From Solimonas soli DSM 21787 (lineage in GTDB: Bacteria; Pseudomonadota; Gammaproteobacteria; Nevskiales; Nevskiaceae), in the NCBI RefSeq assembly GCF_000474945.1, contig NZ_AXDW01000019.1, forward strand, positions 1-64,000: a DNA stretch of 64,000 bases, written 5' to 3'. The notes under the pieces were generated by a model. It worked only from the letters and a program-made list of their open reading frames with translations, was not told the DNA's origin and searched no databases. Within the stretch, counting starts at the first letter, position 1. Each line of letters opens with the position of its first letter. Made by a program: the position numbers and the translations under genes. Of the stretch, positions 16,048 through 24,398 are shown piece by piece.

Positions 16048-16785
16048 TCAGAACGCGAATCCCGCGCGCAGGCTGTAGACATTGTTGTCGCCGGAACGTT
16101 CGTATTCCGGCGTCAGATTGAAGAACAGCATGGCGATGCGCGCGCCGACGAAGAAGCGGGCGGCGTCGACGTCTTCGTCCTCGATGCCGTACAGGGCCTT
16201 GACGCTTCCGTTCGGCTTGGCCGAGGACGCCACGTAGCCGACGCCGGCGTATGGCGTCAGGAAGGCGAAGCCCTTCGACAGCACGAGGTCGGCACCCCAG
16301 GCCGAGTAGTCGAAATCGTCGACGCCGCTGGTCTTGCTGTAGTTGGCCTCGATCGCCAGCGCCGGAGTCGCCACGCCGCCTTCGAGAATCGCGTAGCGCA
16401 GCTGCGCGCCGTACGCTGCCGCGCCGCCGCTGCTGGGGATGCTGGCGTAGAACACGCCGACGTCGAAGCCCAGCGGCAGGCCCTTGTCGAAGACGCCGCC
16501 GACCATGCCGATCTCGTCGACGTCGTCGCCGGTCAGCGTGCGCCAGGCGTCCTTGTGCTCGACCGGCACGTAGCTGCCGATCGCGGCGATGCCGACACCG
16601 AGCACGCCGGTCGGCTCGGCCGGGCCGAGCATCTTGTAGTTGATTGCGGCGCTGACGTCCTTGGCGGCGTCGTGGAAGGCCTGACGGCAGCCCGCGCCGA
16701 CCGCCGAGCACTGGATGCTCAGGTCATCGGCCCAGGCAACCGAAGTGGCGAGCGACAGCAGGACGGCGGCGGCGAGATGGCGCAT
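16048..16785 (-). CDS. Outer-membrane beta-barrel protein, unassigned family
   Basis: A 245-aa protein. Residues 1-19 are a signal peptide (MRHLAAAVLLSLATSVAWA, cleavage before DD). The remainder has alternating hydrophobic/polar strands, many Gly and aromatic residues, and a terminal SLRAGFAF ending in Phe, as in proteins inserted by BamA. Strand-like segments include GFAFLTPYAGVGYVASS and FFVGARIAMLFFNLTPEYER. Two Cys residues close to the mature N terminus (QCSAVGAGC) could form a disulfide. Function is unknown; the size fits a small porin or an 8-10-strand barrel. The ATG at 16785 was chosen for the signal peptide. It precedes the TerB-like gene on the same strand. Confidence 0.75.
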   Translation of the reverse strand: MRHLAAAVLLSLATSVAWADDLSIQCSAVGAGCRQAFHDAAKDVSAAINYKMLGPAEPTGVLGVGIAAIGSYVPVEHKDAWRTLTGDDVDEIGMVGGVFDKGLPLGFDVGVFYASIPSSGGAAAYGAQLRYAILEGGVATPALAIEANYSKTSGVDDFDYSAWGADLVLSKGFAFLTPYAGVGYVASSAKPNGSVKALYGIEDEDVDAARFFVGARIAMLFFNLTPEYERSGDNNVYSLRAGFAF

Positions 16786-16838
16786 GAGGGGCTCCCGTGT
16801 GCATGTTCGTGACGGTGGCCGCAAGGATAGCAGCGCGG

Positions 16839-17531
16839 TCAGGGCATCGCGCCGAGCTGCGCCTCGATGAAGGGCTGCACCGCGGCGGCCAGATCGGCGA
16901 GGCGGTTGTGGAAGAAATGCCCGACGCCGTCCAGGCTGACGATCTGCGGCGGCGGCGCGTAGCCCTGCAGCACCCGCATCGTCTCGTCGTAGCCGACGAC
17001 GTCGTCGTCGCGGCCATGCACGACCAGCCAGGGACACGGCGGCCGCGCCGGCGGCGCGGCATTGGCGAAATACTTGGCGAACGGCGGCGCGACGCTGATC
17101 TGCAGCGCCGGCGACAGGCGCGCGGCGGCGGCGACGCTGACCCAGGCGCCGAACGAAAAACCGGCCAGCAGCAGCGGCCCCGGCGGCAGCCGCGCACGCA
17201 GCCACTCGGCGACGAACACGGTGTCATCGGTCTCGCCGCGGCCCTCGTCGTGCGTGCCCTCGCTCTTGCCGACACCGCGGAAGTTGAAGCGCAGCGCGTG
17301 GAGTCCGGCCTTCTGCGCGCAGCTCGCGAGCGTGTAGGTGACCTTGTTGCTCAGCATGCCGCCAGCCAGCGGGTGCGGGTGGCAGACCACCGCGCAGCCG
17401 CCGCCGGCGCGCGGCACCGCCGGCGCGTTGATCTGCAGCTCGAGGCGGCCGGCCGGGCCTTGGATCAGCAGCGTCCTGCTCTGGCCGGCGGCCGGCAGGA
17501 GATCGCCGGCATTGCTGTTGGTGCCGCTCAT
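16839..17531 (-). CDS. Alpha/beta hydrolase (COG2945-type)
   Basis: A 230-aa alpha/beta-hydrolase. The oxyanion region is VVCHPHPLAGGMLSNK near 48-63. LRFNFRGVGKSEG lies near 80-92. The nucleophile elbow reads LLAGFSFGAWVS (Ser about 126). The acid is probably the Asp in VHGRDDDVV, and the base the His in GVGHFFH near the C terminus. All triad elements are in the right order. Related proteins are called hydrolases or dienelactone-like; the substrate is unknown. There is no signal peptide, so it is cytoplasmic. It is divergent from the HTTM gene, with 111 bp between the starts. Confidence 0.85.
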   Translation of the reverse strand: MSGTNSNAGDLLPAAGQSRTLLIQGPAGRLELQINAPAVPRAGGGCAVVCHPHPLAGGMLSNKVTYTLASCAQKAGLHALRFNFRGVGKSEGTHDEGRGETDDTVFVAEWLRARLPPGPLLLAGFSFGAWVSVAAAARLSPALQISVAPPFAKYFANAAPPARPPCPWLVVHGRDDDVVGYDETMRVLQGYAPPPQIVSLDGVGHFFHNRLADLAAAVQPFIEAQLGAMP

Positions 17532-17642
17532 GCTGCGTTGCCCCTTTCTGGAAAATGCAAAGCGGCCGTCATTCTGCCTCAGCGCCGTCCGGCGATCGCT
17601 GCCCTTGCCATGTCCCCGGCCGACCGGTCAGCATCGGCGCCC

Positions 17643-19481
17643 ATGAACGCTCCCGCCGCCGATCTGACATCGCGCTATCCCCGCCTCGCCGAAATGATCG
17701 GCATCGATCTGCGGACGCTGGCGCTGTTCCGCGTCGCGCTCGGCCTGGTGCTGCTGTGGTGCTCGCTCAGCGCGTTCCGCGATCTCGCCGCGTTCTGGAC
17801 CGACGCCGGCGTGCTGCCGCGCACGGCGATGATCGAGTCGGACAGCCAATGGCGGCTGTCGCTGTATCTGGTCAATGGCCAGAGCTGGTTCGTCGGCGCG
17901 CTGCTGCTCGTGCAATCGGCCTGCGCCCTGATGTTCGCGCTCGGCTGGCGCATGCGCTGGGCGGCAGTGCTGTCCTTCGTGCTGTGGGCCTCGTTCATCA
18001 ACCGCAATCCGGTCGTGCTGATCGGCGGCGATCTGCTGCTCTGCTGCCTGCTGTTCTGGTCGATGTTCCTGCCGCTCGCGGCGCGCTACTCGGTCGACGC
18101 CGCGCTCGCCACCAACCCGCCGCCGGAAAACGATCTGCACGTGTCGTGGGCGACGCTGGGCCTGCTGCTGCAGGTGATGTCGGTCTACTTCTTCAGCGCC
18201 ATTCTCAAGTCCGGCCGCGAATGGTGGCCGGACTTCAGCGCCGTCTACTACGCGCTGATGCTCGACCGCCACGCCCTGCCGCTCGGGCACTGGCTGCTGA
18301 AATTCCCGGCGCTGATGAAGCTGCTGTCGATCTACGTCTACTTCCTCGAACTGCTCGGCCCCATCCTCATCTTCACGCCCTGGCTGCTGCGCCCGGTGCG
18401 CTTCGCGCTGATGCTCGCCTTCATGCTGATGCACGTCGGCTTCCTGCTCTGCCTGCAGCTCGGTCACTTCCCCTTCGTCAGCATCGCTTCGCTGACCGCC
18501 TTCGCCGGCGGCTGGCTGTGGGATGCCGCGGCGCGGCGGCGCGCCGCGCGGCAGGACGGCGGCCTGCGCATCTACTACGACCGCGACTGCGGCTTCTGCC
18601 TGAAGTCGGTTCTGCTCATGCGCCAGCTGTTCGTGCTGCCGGCGGCGCGCATCGCGCCGGCGCAGGACACGCCGCGCGCGCGCACGCTGATGGAGGCCAA
18701 CAACTCCTGGGTCGTCATCGATCATGACGAACAGGCGTACCTGAAGTGGCCGGCGCTGACCATCCTGCTGCGCCGTTCGCCGCTGTTCGGCTGGCTGTGG
18801 TTCCTGTGGCGCTGGCCGGCGCTGCGTGCGCCGGGCAACGCCGTCTACCACTTCGTGGCCCGCCATCGCGGCGCCTTCGGCAAAGTCAGCGCGCGCCTGC
18901 TGCCGCAGCGCGAGACGGCGTTCGCGGTATCGACGTTCTGGGATCGCGTCGCCGGCGTGTTCGTGGTGCTCGTGCTGATCTGGAACCTGCACACCATCAA
19001 CCTGCTGCCGGCCGCCAGCTATCGCGCGATGACGCCGGCCTTCCGCGTGCTGCGCATCGACCAGCTGTGGAACATGTTCGCGCCCTTCCCGCTCAAGGAC
19101 GACGGCTGGTGGGTGTTCCCGGCGCATCTCGCCGATGGCCGCGAAATCGATCTGCTGCATCCGCGGCGCGGTGCGCCCGACTACGCCAAGCCGGACAACT
19201 ACGCGCTCGACCAGGAAAACATCCGCTGGCTGACCTACCGCGGCCGCCTCTGGCAGAAGAACTATGCCGAGCACCGCCGCTGGTACGGGCAGTACCTGTG
19301 CCGGCAATGGAACGCCGGCAAGATGGCGACGCCCGAAGGCCGCGGCGAGCGGCTGATGACCTTCAAGATGGTCTACATGCTGGAGCGCACGCCGCCGCCG
19401 GGCCAGACGCCGACCGTCGAGCAGCAGGTGGTCTGGCGCCACGAATGCTATCCCGAAGAGACGAAGGGACAGATTCCTTGA
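17643..19481 (+). CDS. HTTM-domain membrane protein fused to a DCC (DUF393) domain
   Basis: A 612-aa protein. Residues ~20-300 carry several hydrophobic helices with the look of HTTM (vitamin K-dependent gamma-carboxylase-like) membrane domains, including LFRVALGLVLLWCSL, FINRNPVVLIGGDLLLCC and the MLMHVGFLLCLQLG helix. After a basic linker, residues ~305-400 are a DUF393/DCC domain with the signature YYDRDCGFC at 311-319, a thioredoxin-like CxxC relative (DxDCGFC). A further membrane helix near 455-475 and a soluble tail of ~130 residues rich in Trp follow. HTTM proteins are proposed to act on membrane-associated substrates and DCC proteins in thiol redox; the combined activity is unknown. 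Its stop overlaps the tatD start. Confidence 0.8.
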   Translation: MNAPAADLTSRYPRLAEMIGIDLRTLALFRVALGLVLLWCSLSAFRDLAAFWTDAGVLPRTAMIESDSQWRLSLYLVNGQSWFVGALLLVQSACALMFALGWRMRWAAVLSFVLWASFINRNPVVLIGGDLLLCCLLFWSMFLPLAARYSVDAALATNPPPENDLHVSWATLGLLLQVMSVYFFSAILKSGREWWPDFSAVYYALMLDRHALPLGHWLLKFPALMKLLSIYVYFLELLGPILIFTPWLLRPVRFALMLAFMLMHVGFLLCLQLGHFPFVSIASLTAFAGGWLWDAAARRRAARQDGGLRIYYDRDCGFCLKSVLLMRQLFVLPAARIAPAQDTPRARTLMEANNSWVVIDHDEQAYLKWPALTILLRRSPLFGWLWFLWRWPALRAPGNAVYHFVARHRGAFGKVSARLLPQRETAFAVSTFWDRVAGVFVVLVLIWNLHTINLLPAASYRAMTPAFRVLRIDQLWNMFAPFPLKDDGWWVFPAHLADGREIDLLHPRRGAPDYAKPDNYALDQENIRWLTYRGRLWQKNYAEHRRWYGQYLCRQWNAGKMATPEGRGERLMTFKMVYMLERTPPPGQTPTVEQQVVWRHECYPEETKGQIP

Positions 19482-20302
19482 GCGCCGCGTCGCCCGCCGC
19501 CGGTCTCGAGCTCATCGACATCGGTGCCAATCTCGCGCACGAGAGCTTCCATGCCGACTTCGACGCCATGCTGGCGCGCGCGCGCGCGGCCGGCGTCGCG
19601 CGGATCGTCGTCACCGGCAGCTCGCTCGACAGCGCCCGCCAGGCCGTGGAGCTGGCGCGCCGCCATCGCGGCTTTCTCTACGCGACGGCGGGGCTGCATC
19701 CGCATCACGCCGCGGAATGGAGCGACGAACTGGCCGCGCAGTTCGGCGCGCTCGCGCGGCAGCCGGAAGTCGTCTCGCTCGGCGAATGCGGGCTCGACTA
19801 CTTCCGCAATTTCGCGACGCACGAGGAACAGCGTCGCGCCTTCGCCGCGCAGCTGGCGCTGGCCGTCGCGGCCGGCAAGCCGCTGTTCCTGCATCAGCGC
19901 GACGCGCACGGCGACTTCCTGGCGATGCTCAGGGAGCACCGCGCGCAACTCGGCGCCGTGGTCGTGCACTGCTTCACCGACACGCGCGAGGCGCTGCACG
20001 AGTATCTCGCGCTCGACTGCCACATCGGCATCACCGGCTGGATCTGCGACGAGCGGCGCGGCACGCAGCTGCTCGAAGCGGTGCGCGACATTCCGGATCA
20101 GCGCCTGCTGATCGAAACCGACGCGCCGTATCTCCTGCCGCACAACGCGCCGAAGGAACTGACCCGCGCGCTGCACCGGCGCAACGAGCCGGCGCTGCTG
20201 CCCTGGGTGCTGCGCAAGATCGCGCAGGCGCGCGGCGCCGACGAACAGGCGCTGGCGCGCCTCACCGCGGCGAACGCGCGCCGCTTCTTCGGCCTTCCGT
20301 AG
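19478..20302 (+). CDS. tatD: TatD family metal-dependent hydrolase/nuclease
   Basis: A 274-aa TatD-type hydrolase, a family with Mg2+-dependent 3'-5' exonuclease activity in DNA repair. The metal-binding residues are in place: a D-G-N signature in LIDIGANLAHESF (the usual first H is replaced, as in many bacterial members), GECGLDYFRN near 105, LFLHQRDAH near 135, HCFTDT near 160, and LIETDAPYLLP near 210. No ATG fits. The TTG at 19478 overlaps the previous stop as TTGA, is preceded by GAAGGGA, and gives a normal length. It is coupled to the HTTM-DCC gene and converges with the sulfatase gene, with only 18 bp between their stops. Confidence 0.88.
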   Translation: MSAASPAAGLELIDIGANLAHESFHADFDAMLARARAAGVARIVVTGSSLDSARQAVELARRHRGFLYATAGLHPHHAAEWSDELAAQFGALARQPEVVSLGECGLDYFRNFATHEEQRRAFAAQLALAVAAGKPLFLHQRDAHGDFLAMLREHRAQLGAVVVHCFTDTREALHEYLALDCHIGITGWICDERRGTQLLEAVRDIPDQRLLIETDAPYLLPHNAPKELTRALHRRNEPALLPWVLRKIAQARGADEQALARLTAANARRFFGLP

Positions 20303-20320
20303 ACACCCTGGCCGCACGCA

Positions 20321-22315
20321 TCAGCGCACGCCGCCGGGCTGCGTGAACAGGCGATAGCCGGTCTGGTAGTACGCGACGGCGAGATCGACGAGGTTCTGGT
20401 CGAACGGCGCCGGATGGAAATCATCGACATCGCGCGACGGCGGGCCGGCCTTGCGGTGATAGCTCTGCACGTCGACCTCGCGATTGAGGCCGAGGATCGC
20501 CATTTCGCCCTCGCGCAGCACGGCGACATCGTGGTTGTGGTTGAACAGCAGCGTGCGCGGACCGCCGTTCCAGTGCAGCACATCCTGGCCGAAGAACGGC
20601 GCCTCGTAAGGCAGGCCGAGCAGGCCCATCACGGTCGGCGCGATGTCGAGCTGGCTGGTCAGGGTGTCGATGCGCTGCGGCTGCAGATGGCCCGGCGCGA
20701 CGATCAGCAGCGGAATCTCGTAGCTGTGCAGCGGCACGTCGGCGGCGCCGTACACGCGCGCGTCGTGGTCGGCGACGATCACGAACACCGTGTTCCGGTA
20801 CCAGTCGTGCCTGGACGCCTCGTCGAAGAAGCGGCCGATCGCGTAGTCGGCGTAGCGCGCGCCGGCGCTGCGGCCGCCGCCGCGCGGCTTCACGCCCGGC
20901 ACGCCGTCGGGGAAGGTGAACGGCTTGTGGTTCGACGTCGACATGATGATCGAGAAGAACGGCTTGCCTTCACGGGCGCGCGCGTCGTAGTAGTCGACGG
21001 CGTGCAGGAACAGGTCCTCGTCGGACACGCCCCAGATATTGGCGAACTTCGGATTCGGAATCTCGGCACGGTCGCTGATCGCAAAGCCGTTGCCCGAGAA
21101 GTAGGCGTTCATGTTGTCGAAGCTGCCGTAGCCGCCGTAAACGAAGCTGGTCTGGTAGCCGTGCCGCTGCAGGACCTCGCCCCAGGTGACGACGTTCTCG
21201 TAGCCGGGCCGCTTGACGATGCTCTCGCTGGGGATCGGCGGAAACGAGGCGCTGATCGCCTCGAGGCCGCGCACGGTGCGCGTGCCGGTCGCGTAGGTGT
21301 GCGTGAACAGCAGGCCCTGTTTGGCCAGCCCGTCGAAGCGCGGCGTCAGACCGCGGGGATCGCCGTAGGCGCCGACGAACTCGGCACCGAGCGATTCCTC
21401 GGTGATGACCACGACATTGAGCTTGCCGAGACCATCGGCGCGCGCCGGAAAGGCACGCGTCACCGTCGACGGATCGGCGCTCTTGAACGGCACGCCGCCG
21501 CGCGCCAGATCGGCACGCAGCAATGCGTTGGCGCGCGCCGTGTCGATGGTCTGGTAGAACTGCGGGTATTCGAGCTGGTTGGTGCGGAAGGCCGAGAAGA
21601 AGTTGGCCGGGCCGTTGTCGGCCAGCTCGTTGGCGACGCGATTGTCGAACACGTTCAGCGTATCGGCGCGCACGATGCCGACGACCGCGGCGATGGCGAC
21701 GAGATGCAGCGCGAACCAGCCGCTGCGCGCGAGGAACCCGGGCGCCTTCTGCTCCGGCGCCGGCTTGAGCCAGCGCCACAAGGCCCAGCACAGCAGCGCC
21801 GTCAGCACGCCGAGCGCGGCGCTGATGGTGCCGACCGGGTAAGTGTCGCGGATGTTACCGATGACTTCGGTCGGATAGATCAGATAGTCGACGGCAACGA
21901 GATTGAAGCGCGCGTTGAACTCGTCGAAGAAGAAATACTCCATCGCCGCCAGGTACAGCATGCCGTAGACGACGAGGCCGCTGACGATGCCGACCAGGCG
22001 CAGACCGCCTGGCGCCGCGAACAGGCGCCGCGGCGCCAGCCACAGCACGAAGCCGACCGGCGCGAGCAGGTAGATCGATTCGGCGAGGTCGTTGAGCGCG
22101 CCGACCGGCAACACGGCGACCAGCAGGCGCGGCAGGCCGACGTGCTCGCCGTGGCTGAACACCGCCCACAAGACGACGCGGGTGAGCGCGCCGACGGCGA
22201 GATATGCGATCAGCAGCGTCAGCAGCACGCGGTAACGGCCGAGCGAATTCTCGGCGCGCTGGGTCTCGGACTCGGTCTCGAAGCGGCCGGCCACGGGGCC
22301 CGGAATGACAGCCAT
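20321..22315 (-). CDS. LTA synthase-like membrane sulfatase family protein
   Basis: A 664-aa inner-membrane protein. The N-terminal ~220 residues contain about five transmembrane helices, such as VLLTLLIAYLAVGALTRVVLW and YLLAPVGFVLWLA. The remainder is an alkaline-phosphatase-fold (sulfatase) catalytic domain facing the periplasm, with NVVVITEESLGAEFVGAYG near 295-315, the nucleophile region ATGTRTVRGLEA near 345, and the metal-site segment VIVADHDARVYG near 520. The layout is that of LtaS and the MdoB/OpgB phosphoglycerol transferases, which move a phospho-alcohol group from a phospholipid to a glycan. In a Gram-negative host a role in modifying periplasmic or surface glucans is likely, but the substrate is not known. 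ATG at 22315 chosen over an upstream TTG. Confidence 0.85.
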   Translation of the reverse strand: MAVIPGPVAGRFETESETQRAENSLGRYRVLLTLLIAYLAVGALTRVVLWAVFSHGEHVGLPRLLVAVLPVGALNDLAESIYLLAPVGFVLWLAPRRLFAAPGGLRLVGIVSGLVVYGMLYLAAMEYFFFDEFNARFNLVAVDYLIYPTEVIGNIRDTYPVGTISAALGVLTALLCWALWRWLKPAPEQKAPGFLARSGWFALHLVAIAAVVGIVRADTLNVFDNRVANELADNGPANFFSAFRTNQLEYPQFYQTIDTARANALLRADLARGGVPFKSADPSTVTRAFPARADGLGKLNVVVITEESLGAEFVGAYGDPRGLTPRFDGLAKQGLLFTHTYATGTRTVRGLEAISASFPPIPSESIVKRPGYENVVTWGEVLQRHGYQTSFVYGGYGSFDNMNAYFSGNGFAISDRAEIPNPKFANIWGVSDEDLFLHAVDYYDARAREGKPFFSIIMSTSNHKPFTFPDGVPGVKPRGGGRSAGARYADYAIGRFFDEASRHDWYRNTVFVIVADHDARVYGAADVPLHSYEIPLLIVAPGHLQPQRIDTLTSQLDIAPTVMGLLGLPYEAPFFGQDVLHWNGGPRTLLFNHNHDVAVLREGEMAILGLNREVDVQSYHRKAGPPSRDVDDFHPAPFDQNLVDLAVAYYQTGYRLFTQPGGVR

Positions 22316-22475
22316 GGACAATCTCGGTGAGGTTTGCCGCAGCAGTATCCGGGCAGCCCGTCAACGCACCGTCAACGGAACGTCACCGCCGGGCGCGGAC
22401 CGCCCTGCGGCGGCCGCTGCACATCGGCCGCTGCGTATGATGCGATGCGCGCCTCTTCGCGCCGCCGACGCCGAC

Positions 22476-23552
22476 ATGCCCAAACTCTTCGTCCGCCTGC
22501 TGGTCCTCGCGCTGCTGCTGCCCTGCGGCACGCGCGCCGATACGGCGCCCGCCCTGCCGGCCTGCGGCTCGCTCGATCCGATCCGCCTGTTCGGCATCGG
22601 GCGCGAGGCGCCGAGACGCTGTGCCGCCGGCGGCGAACGGCATTACGCGCCGCGCCACGGCGGGCTCGGCTATGCCCTGCTCGACATCGAATCCGCGGCC
22701 TGCTTCGTGCCGGACGCCTCGTACGCCCTGCTCGACGAGATCGTCGACGAAGCCGCGGCGGCGGTGCGCCCGCTGCTCGCGGCCAGCGATGGCGAGATCA
22801 CGCGCGCGTTCGCGCTGCAGGCCAGCCGCACCATCGGCGACCTGCTCGCCGCCAAGGGCTTTCGCCTGCACACGCCGACCGTCACGCTCGGCGACGCGCT
22901 GGCGGCGCGCAGCGCGCCCGGCACGCCGGCGCGGCACTGGATGGACTGCGACACCTCGGGCTTCATCTACCTGACGATCGCCGAGAACCTGCAATTGCCG
23001 CTCGCGCTCGTCGAGATCACGACGGCCAACGGCGAGCACGACTATCTGCGCTGGACGCTGGCGGATGGCGGACGCCTCGAGTGGGACAGCAACGGCCGCG
23101 CCGCCTGCGTCACGCCGGCCGGTCTGCCGCCCTTCGAGGGGCGCACGATGACGCGCGACAACGTGCTCGGCGAGGTCTACGCCTTGCGCGCCCATCTGTA
23201 CCGGCAGCGCGGCGAAACCGCAGCCGCGGCGCAGGACCTGCTGCGCGCCGTCGCGCTGTATCCGGAATCGCCGCGCGCCTCGAACAACTTCGCCTGGCTG
23301 GTGGCGACGCAGCCATTCGCCGGACGCGAGCGCTATTTCGCCGCGGCGGTCGCCGAGGCGACGCGGGCCGCGGGCCTGCAGCGCAGCGCGACGCATCTCG
23401 ACACCCTGGCCTGCGCGCAGGCGGCGCAGGGCGACTTCGCCGCCGCGGTGGCCACGGAAGGCGAAGCCGTCGCGCTCGACGACCGCAAGGTGTACCGCGA
23501 ACGTCTCGCGCGCCTGCGCGAGCGCCGCGACTGCACGGGTGCCAGGGACTGA
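22476..23552 (+). CDS. Secreted TPR-repeat protein, function unknown
   Basis: A 358-aa protein. The signal peptide is MPKLFVRLLVLALLLPCGTRA, which fixes the start at 22476 although the frame is open from 22305. The middle third (HWMDCDTSGFIYLTIAENLQLPLALVEI) has the pattern of transglutaminase-like or processed-enzyme folds (a Cys-containing CDT motif and a late H-D), but no catalytic assignment is safe. The last ~130 residues are TPR-like helix pairs (VYALRAHLYRQRGETAAAAQDLL, then ASNNFAWLVATQ and THLDTLACAQAAQGDFAAAV). Such repeats mediate protein contacts. It ends beside a bidirectional terminator shared with the peroxiredoxin gene. Confidence 0.7.
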   Translation: MPKLFVRLLVLALLLPCGTRADTAPALPACGSLDPIRLFGIGREAPRRCAAGGERHYAPRHGGLGYALLDIESAACFVPDASYALLDEIVDEAAAAVRPLLAASDGEITRAFALQASRTIGDLLAAKGFRLHTPTVTLGDALAARSAPGTPARHWMDCDTSGFIYLTIAENLQLPLALVEITTANGEHDYLRWTLADGGRLEWDSNGRAACVTPAGLPPFEGRTMTRDNVLGEVYALRAHLYRQRGETAAAAQDLLRAVALYPESPRASNNFAWLVATQPFAGRERYFAAAVAEATRAAGLQRSATHLDTLACAQAAQGDFAAAVATEGEAVALDDRKVYRERLARLRERRDCTGARD

Positions 23553-23566
23553 GCCGCGGCGCCAGC

Positions 23567-23592
23567 AAAAACGGCCTGCGCAGAGGCCGTTT
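23567..23592 (-). terminator. Terminator between the TPR and peroxiredoxin genes
   Basis: Arms AAACGGCC and GGCCGTTT at 23569-23576 and 23585-23592 make an 8-bp stem with an 8-base loop. On the minus strand it is followed by TTTTTGC, so it most clearly ends the peroxiredoxin transcript; it may also act on the TPR transcript from the other side. Confidence 0.7.
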
Positions 23593-23640
23593 CGCCGGTG
23601 TGCCCGCGTGCCGGTGGCGCGTGCTCGCCGATACGGGACT

Positions 23641-24276
<636 letters not shown>

Positions 24277-24398
24277 GTCTTGTCTCCGTCCGGGATGAAG
24301 AGGCCGCTATTAAGGACCCGTCGCGCGACGAGTTCAAGGCATAAGAAAAGACCGCTTCGCCCGGGGGCCGGTACGCAGCGATCCTTGCCGCGCTCGCC

